Shown piece after piece: positions 13,065 through 15,574 of a DNA stretch of 15,574 nt; the stretch's first letter is position 1; every line of letters starts with the position of its first letter. Location of the stretch: NCBI GenBank assembly GCA_001786015.1, contig MFVH01000004.1, positions 1-15,574 on the forward strand. The letters run 5' to 3'. Origin of the DNA: Candidatus Nomurabacteria bacterium RIFCSPLOWO2_01_FULL_46_18. Its GTDB lineage: Bacteria; Patescibacteriota; Minisyncoccia; Phycocordibacterales; UBA9973. A program made the translations under genes and the position numbers. A model generated the notes under the pieces. It searched no databases and was not told the origin of the DNA. It was given only the letters and a program-made list of their open reading frames with translations.

Positions 13065-13105
13065 GCCTTCGCCTTGCCGAAGCGAGGCTTTGGCCTCGCG
13101 AAGGC
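13065..13105. repeat. GC-rich double palindrome abutting tRNA-Pro
   Basis: Outer arms GCCTTCGC (13065-13072) and GCGAAGGC (13098-13105) and inner arms GCGAGGC (13082-13088) and GCCTCGC (13093-13099) overlap, so they compete. The right arm ends on base 1 of the tRNA. It is like the GC palindromes at 13905-13942 and 15245-15262 and probably belongs to a dispersed repeat family of this genome. Confidence 0.55.
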
Positions 13106-13175
13106 GGGCTGTAGTATACCGGTAGTACGCGACCATGGGGTGGTTGTAGACCGGGTTCGATTCCCGGCAGCCCGA
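13105..13175 (+). tRNA. tRNA-Pro (GGG)
   Basis: A full cloverleaf of 71 nt: acceptor CGGGCTG/CAGCCCG (7 perfect pairs), D-stem GTAT/GTAC with loop ACCGGTA, anticodon stem CGACC/GGTTG with loop ATGGGGT (anticodon GGG, reads CCC and CCU), 4-nt variable loop, T-arm CCGGG/CCCGG with TTCGATT, and discriminator A. CCA is not encoded. C1 and G35/G36 fit proline identity. Its last base is adjacent to the last base of the convergent rnhB stop codon. Confidence 0.95.
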
Positions 13176-13823
13176 CTAGGTTGATTTCACAAATGACCTC
13201 CTGTGCACCGCGCTTAGGCCGAATTTTTTCAGGGCAAGCTTGTGTTCTTTCGTACTATATCCCTTATGATTTATAAACCCATACTCTGGAAACTTACCGT
13301 CCAGACGCTTCATTATATTATCTCTATGAACTTTGGCAATTATCGAGGCAGCGGAGATAGAAAGGATTTTCGCATCGCCATCGATGACACTTTTTTGTTC
13401 TATCGAAAGTTCTGGAATTTTAAATCTTCCATCTACGAAAAGAAATGCTTTTTGCTTTACGCTTTTTGCTTTTTGTAATAAATCTTCCACCGCCCGTCTC
13501 ATCGCGAGCAGGCTCGCTTGGTGGATATTAATCTTGTCTATTTCTTCGTGCCAGACTTCACCGACGCCATATGCAAGAGTATGCTCAAAAATTTCTTTCA
13601 CTAAAATTTTTCTCTCTTCCGGTGTAGTCGTCTTCGAATCCCGCACGCGGTAATACCATTTATTCTTGCTCCGGTACTTTCCAATCGTCTCTCGATTCAA
13701 AACACACGCCGCAGCCACCACCGGCCCCGCCACCGGCCCTCTCCCGGCCTCGTCGCAACCTAAAACGAGCGAGTATCCCTTCTCAAAACATTCCAATTCA
13801 CTTTTAAAATCCGGAAATTGCAT
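13176..13823 (-). CDS. rnhB: Ribonuclease HII
   Basis: A 215-residue nuclease that nicks RNA in RNA-DNA hybrids and removes misinserted ribonucleotides from DNA. The motif LGCDEAGRGPVAGPVVAAACVL (21-42) carries Asp24 and Glu25; the further catalytic acids fit Asp131 (FVDGRF) and Asp168 (KVHRD). The GRG pocket (27-29) for the ribose 2'-OH and the tyrosine-containing segment HKGYSTKEH (about 187-195) are also present. Length is normal for the family. The ATG at 13823 lies 5 nt after the 3' end of tRNA-Pro(CGG) on the same strand, so cleavage of the tRNA would free a nearly leaderless rnhB mRNA. The stop abuts the convergent tRNA-Pro(GGG). No Shine-Dalgarno. Confidence 0.96.
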   Translation of the reverse strand: MQFPDFKSELECFEKGYSLVLGCDEAGRGPVAGPVVAAACVLNRETIGKYRSKNKWYYRVRDSKTTTPEERKILVKEIFEHTLAYGVGEVWHEEIDKINIHQASLLAMRRAVEDLLQKAKSVKQKAFLFVDGRFKIPELSIEQKSVIDGDAKILSISAASIIAKVHRDNIMKRLDGKFPEYGFINHKGYSTKEHKLALKKFGLSAVHRRSFVKST

Positions 13824-13828
13824 AAATT

Positions 13829-13899
13829 TCGGGCCGCTGGGAATCGAACCCAGTCTACGCGAACCCGAATCGCGTGTACTACCGGTATACTACGGCCCG
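13829..13899 (-). tRNA. tRNA-Pro (CGG)
   Basis: 71-nt cloverleaf: acceptor CGGGCCG/CGGCCCG, D-stem GTAT/GTAC, loop ACCGGTA, anticodon stem CGCGA/TCGCG with loop TTCGGGT (anticodon CGG, reads CCG), variable TAGA, T-arm CTGGG/CCCAG with TTCGATT, discriminator A, no encoded CCA. The first 26 bases match the GGG tRNA except at two positions, so the two are likely duplicates of one gene. Confidence 0.95.
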
Positions 13900-13904
13900 T
13901 CTTC

Positions 13905-13942
13905 GCTAAAGCTTCGGCGCCTGCCCGCCTCTGGAGGGGGCA
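13905..13942. repeat. GC-rich palindromic repeat 5' of tRNA-Pro(CGG)
   Basis: CGCTAAAGCTTCGGCG (13905-13920) followed by TGCCC-g-CCTC and GAGG-GGGCA (13922-13942). The TAAAGCTWCG core recurs at 15250-15259. The side next to the tRNA reads GCGAAGA before CGGGCCG on the minus strand, like GCGAAGG before CGGGCTG at the other tRNA-Pro. Confidence 0.5.
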
Positions 13943-13966
13943 AGCCCGCTTACTCTAGCGTAATTT

Positions 13967-14086
13967 TTATTTATTTGTTTGTTTGTAGAGAAAAATACCA
14001 AGGAGAATAAGATCAATCAAAACCACGACCCACATGACCAACCCAAGGCCTCCTCCCATCATTCCTCCGTATCCATATCCCATCAT
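13967..14086 (-). CDS. 39-residue Gly/Met-rich membrane protein
   Basis: A small ORF between two tRNAs. The N-terminal 15 residues are glycine, methionine and tyrosine (MMGYGYGGMMGGG), followed by one strongly hydrophobic helix, about residues 14-34 (core VMWVVVLIDLILLGIFLY), and a short lysine-containing end. This composition is typical of many small membrane proteins in candidate-phyla genomes. It lacks a SHOCT domain and no function is known. Two adjacent ATGs (14084-14086 and 14081-14083) could both serve; the outer one is given. There is no Shine-Dalgarno (AAAAAATTTAC precedes the ATG). It is probably co-transcribed with tRNA-Ala upstream and tRNA-Pro downstream. Confidence 0.65.
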   Translation of the reverse strand: MMGYGYGGMMGGGLGLVMWVVVLIDLILLGIFLYKQTNK

Positions 14087-14130
14087 GTAAATTTTTTATT
14101 ATTAATTAATAAATCGACCGGTTGAACCAG

Positions 14131-14201
14131 TGGACCTACGGGGAATCGGACCCCGACCCCAGCCATGCCATGGCCGTGTAATACCATTTTACTATAGGCC
14201 C
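14131..14201 (-). tRNA. tRNA-Ala (GGC), with C55 in the T-loop
   Basis: 71-nt cloverleaf: acceptor GGGCCTA/TAGGTCC containing the G3-U70 wobble that is the main alanine identity element, D-stem GTAA/TTAC with GG in the loop, anticodon stem CGGCC/GGCTG with loop ATGGCAT (anticodon GGC), T-stem CGGGG/CCCCG and discriminator A. No CCA is encoded. The T-loop reads TCCGATT, so the near-universal U55 (pseudouridine in TPsiC) is C. Confidence 0.92.
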
Positions 14202-14238
14202 GACAATTATAAGTTATAGCAAAAAACCTTTAAAATTC

Positions 14239-15135
14239 CTAGTGTATCGCCCGTTCCAGGATATGTTCTATCACATCTTGGGGCTTGGTGCCAACCTGTA
14301 CACAAAGATTATGGAAGTTTGAATTATCTCGCAAATCAGGAACAAAACTCAATTCCGTTAAATAAATCCCGCGACGCGGAGAGACAGTGAATTCGGATTT
14401 TAAATAGTGGCGGGCTCCCAAGTGATTGTGCAGTTTTTTCGCAAACGGTTCGATTTCTTTACTTCCTGTTGGAAATACATAAACATCTTCACCTCTGTAT
14501 CCCGAAATGGTATGCGCTTCGGCACTTTCTCCGGGAATTAATTCTTCCACGACAACGCTCTCTTTATGCGAGACTCCATCTTCAATGGCATCAACCAATT
14601 CGTTAAAAGTATTGACGACGTGAATGCCCCTCGGCCGTAGACCGGCCACGGGCGAGGCCATGTCTGAAGGCGTGAGTGATTTCACAATCCACGGCGGAGA
14701 AAATTTTTCGTGCGCCTCTTTTGCCTTTTTGATCGCATAGCGATTCTTCGGGCCGTCAAAATCCGCTTGATAGAGGGGCAAAATTATCGAGCGCGGAATT
14801 TTAAGGCCCAGGTTCTCGGCTTCTTTCCTCCAGAGCGCCGGACTTCGGTGCGAGAAATTTATGGGTATCCCGATTTCGGGAACAGAAAGGTCAAAGAGCA
14901 ATTTTGAAAAATTTTGATGCGCAACGTTCCAAATAAAATCCACTCTGTGAAGAAGATCTCCCACGGAAGCCGGCATTCCGGCAATGTGCCAAACTCCCCT
15001 CCTATCTACTAAAATATCAACCAGCTTATATTTATCCGCCAAATTTTCCTGCAAATACGAAATCAATTTCCCTCCTTGCCAAATCGAGAGATCGTAATTT
15101 TCTTTCCCTCCGCGAAGAATTCCGACCCTTTTCAT
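14239..15135 (-). CDS. Divergent D-Ala-D-Ala-ligase-like ATP-grasp protein
   Basis: A 298-residue ATP-grasp protein that resembles D-alanine-D-alanine ligase. It starts MKRVGILRGGKENYDLSIWQG like Ddl, has DFIWNVAH (66-73), SPPWIVKSLTPSDM (146-159, ATP-binding strand with the lysine), SVVVEELIPGESAEAHTI (193-210) and IYLTELSFVPDLRDNS (257-272). In Ddl the last block is YLxEINTxPG, where Glu and Asn bind magnesium; here Asn is Ser263 and the following PGMT-type loop is VPDLRD. The substrate may therefore differ from D-Ala. Residues 160-169 (ASPVAGLRPR) look inserted between SDM and GIHVVNTFNEL and are encoded by a GC palindrome. The ATG lies 6 nt after a TATAAT, so the mRNA is likely leaderless. 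A role in wall peptide synthesis is likely but not proven. Confidence 0.75.
   Translation of the reverse strand: MKRVGILRGGKENYDLSIWQGGKLISYLQENLADKYKLVDILVDRRGVWHIAGMPASVGDLLHRVDFIWNVAHQNFSKLLFDLSVPEIGIPINFSHRSPALWRKEAENLGLKIPRSIILPLYQADFDGPKNRYAIKKAKEAHEKFSPPWIVKSLTPSDMASPVAGLRPRGIHVVNTFNELVDAIEDGVSHKESVVVEELIPGESAEAHTISGYRGEDVYVFPTGSKEIEPFAKKLHNHLGARHYLKSEFTVSPRRGIYLTELSFVPDLRDNSNFHNLCVQVGTKPQDVIEHILERAIH
14629..14657 (-). repeat. In-frame GC palindrome inside the ATP-grasp gene
   Basis: An imperfect inverted repeat: outer arms CCTCG (14629-14633) and CGAGG (14653-14657), inner GGCC (14633-14636) and GGCC (14644-14647). It coincides with codons 160-169 (ASPVAGLRPR), which appear as an extra block against the family pattern. 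It is GC-rich compared with the flanking coding sequence. Confidence 0.55.
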
Positions 15136-15141
15136 ATAATT

Positions 15142-15150
15142 ATTATAACA
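15142..15150 (-). promoter_or_regulatory. Extended -10 promoter of the ATP-grasp gene
   Basis: Minus strand TGT-TATAAT (15142-15150), then AATTAT and the ATG at 15135. The hexamer overlaps the downstream end of the terminator stem at 15146-15179, so termination of the 16S transcript and initiation of this gene share bases. Confidence 0.6.
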
Positions 15151-15179
15151 AAAAATACCCTTTCGGGTATTTTTTGTTA
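15146..15179 (-). terminator. Terminator of the 16S rRNA transcript
   Basis: TAACAAAAAATACCC (15146-15160), loop TTTC, and its exact complement (15165-15179): a perfect 15-bp stem. On the minus strand the distal arm is GGGTATTTTTTGTTA, giving the GC base plus T-run of an intrinsic terminator. The stem is symmetric, so it could work both ways. Confidence 0.85.
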
Positions 15180-15184
15180 ATTCG

Positions 15185-15407
15185 TATGTGCCTATTCGTT
15201 AAGGCTTTCGTATACTGTTCTTTGTTTTGTTTCGTTCCCCCACTCCGCGTAAAGCTACGCGGGGCAGGCTTTTAACTTCGGGTCTATTCCCTCGTGTCAA
15301 TATGTTTTTTAGGTCCATGACATACTTAGACCATTGTGTATAGAATTCTAATACACAATATCGACAATCAACCCCTATCCGCCATCCGGCGGACGGAATG
15401 TTTTTTC
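15185..15407 (-). other. 16S rRNA trailer with three palindromes
   Basis: There is no ORF or tRNA in the 16S trailer. It contains CCGCGTA-aagc-TACGCGG (15245-15262), ATTGTGTAT/ATACACAAT with loop AGAATTCTA (15333-15359) and TCCGCC-atcc-GGCGGA (15378-15393). The middle one, about 50 nt after the mature 16S end, could be a processing site such as an RNase III stem; the other two resemble the dispersed GC palindromes. No 23S sequence follows. Confidence 0.6.
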
Positions 15408-15574
15408 AATTGAATTAATCCACGAGCAGCTTCCGCTACCCGTGCCTTGTTACGACTTAGTCCCTGTCACCGAGCTTACCGTAGGACCTCTAAAGAGGTA
15501 CTTCGGGTACTCCCGGCTCCCTTGACTTGACGGGCGGTGAGTACAAGACTTGAGAACGTATTCACCACAGTTTA
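15408..15574 (-). rRNA. rrs: 16S ribosomal RNA, 3' end (cut by window edge), without anti-SD
   Basis: The minus strand reads through conserved 3' landmarks: GAATACGTTCTCAAG, CACCGCCCGTCA (decoding region), AAGTCGTAACAAGG, and helix 45 as CACGGGTAGCGGAAGCTGCT-type stem closing with CGTG and GGAT. After GGAT the canonical CACCTCCTTT is replaced by TAATTCAATTG, so the CCUCC anti-Shine-Dalgarno is missing. The end coordinate is placed by counting 10 nt after GGAT as in E. coli. In the universal segment GTACACACCGCCCGT the fifth base is T (A1396 in E. coli numbering). The 5' part lies right of the window. Confidence 0.93.

Noticed and set aside
12924..13184. An 86-codon plus-strand ORF
   Set aside because: It runs through the foldable element, the GC palindrome and the whole of tRNA-Pro, so it cannot be a normal gene.
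1..15574. CRISPR arrays, insertion sequences, prophage genes
   Set aside because: No regularly spaced repeats, transposase-like frames or phage motifs were found on either strand.

Overview
The window reads as a chromosomal segment of a Candidate Phyla Radiation bacterium (Patescibacteria, most likely a parcubacterium). The reasons are gene content and style rather than any database match: a four-domain S1 protein, a metallo-beta-lactamase-fold gene followed by a one-helix protein and then gyrA, a MurE without its N-terminal domain, a SecA with an insertion near residues 160-200, DUF1653 and NUDIX genes in overlapping operons, many tiny genes, tRNAs without encoded CCA, and GC-rich palindromic repeats between and inside genes. 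UGA is used as a stop (8847-8849), so the glycine recoding of Gracilibacteria is not indicated.

Layout. 1-1797 (minus): metallo-beta-lactamase-fold protein, one-helix membrane protein, gyrA N-terminal two-thirds (cut by the window edge). 1852-3060 (plus): promoter, structured leader and S1. 3044-3795 (minus): exported lysozyme-like protein with a hairpin-rich leader. 3835-6271 (plus): an unrecognised 330-residue protein overlapping a divergent Mpl-type Mur ligase. 6286-12695 (minus): an operon of secA, a 35-residue ORF, DUF1653, NUDIX, NUDIX, MFS transporter and murE, mostly with overlapping junctions. 12730-13105: terminator, a 15-residue lysine-rich mini-gene, inverted repeats and an unexplained foldable element. 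13105-14201: two tRNA-Pro genes in inverted orientation around rnhB, a 39-residue membrane protein, and tRNA-Ala. 14239-15135 (minus): divergent D-Ala-D-Ala-ligase-like protein. 15146-15574 (minus): terminator, palindromic trailer, and the 3' end of 16S rRNA.

The most striking point is how translation seems to start here. The 16S 3' end can be read through helix 45, but the following tail is GAUUAAUUCAAUUG in place of GAUCACCUCCUUU, so the anti-Shine-Dalgarno CCUCC is absent. In agreement, I find no Shine-Dalgarno motif at standard spacing before any start in the window. Several genes (1797, 3870, 12679, 15135) have a -10 promoter hexamer 6-7 nt before the ATG, which predicts leaderless mRNAs, and rnhB starts 5 nt after a tRNA 3' end. 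Many other starts are coupled to the upstream stop.

A second theme is short GC-rich palindromes. They occur between genes and, in frame, inside murE, secA, the ATP-grasp gene and possibly the metallo-beta-lactamase gene; the murE and secA copies share an 11-base core. This resembles the protein-coding palindromic elements known in Rickettsia. The peptidoglycan genes (Mpl-like, MurE, Ddl-like, lysozyme-like) imply a meso-DAP type wall, but two of the ligases have altered key motifs.
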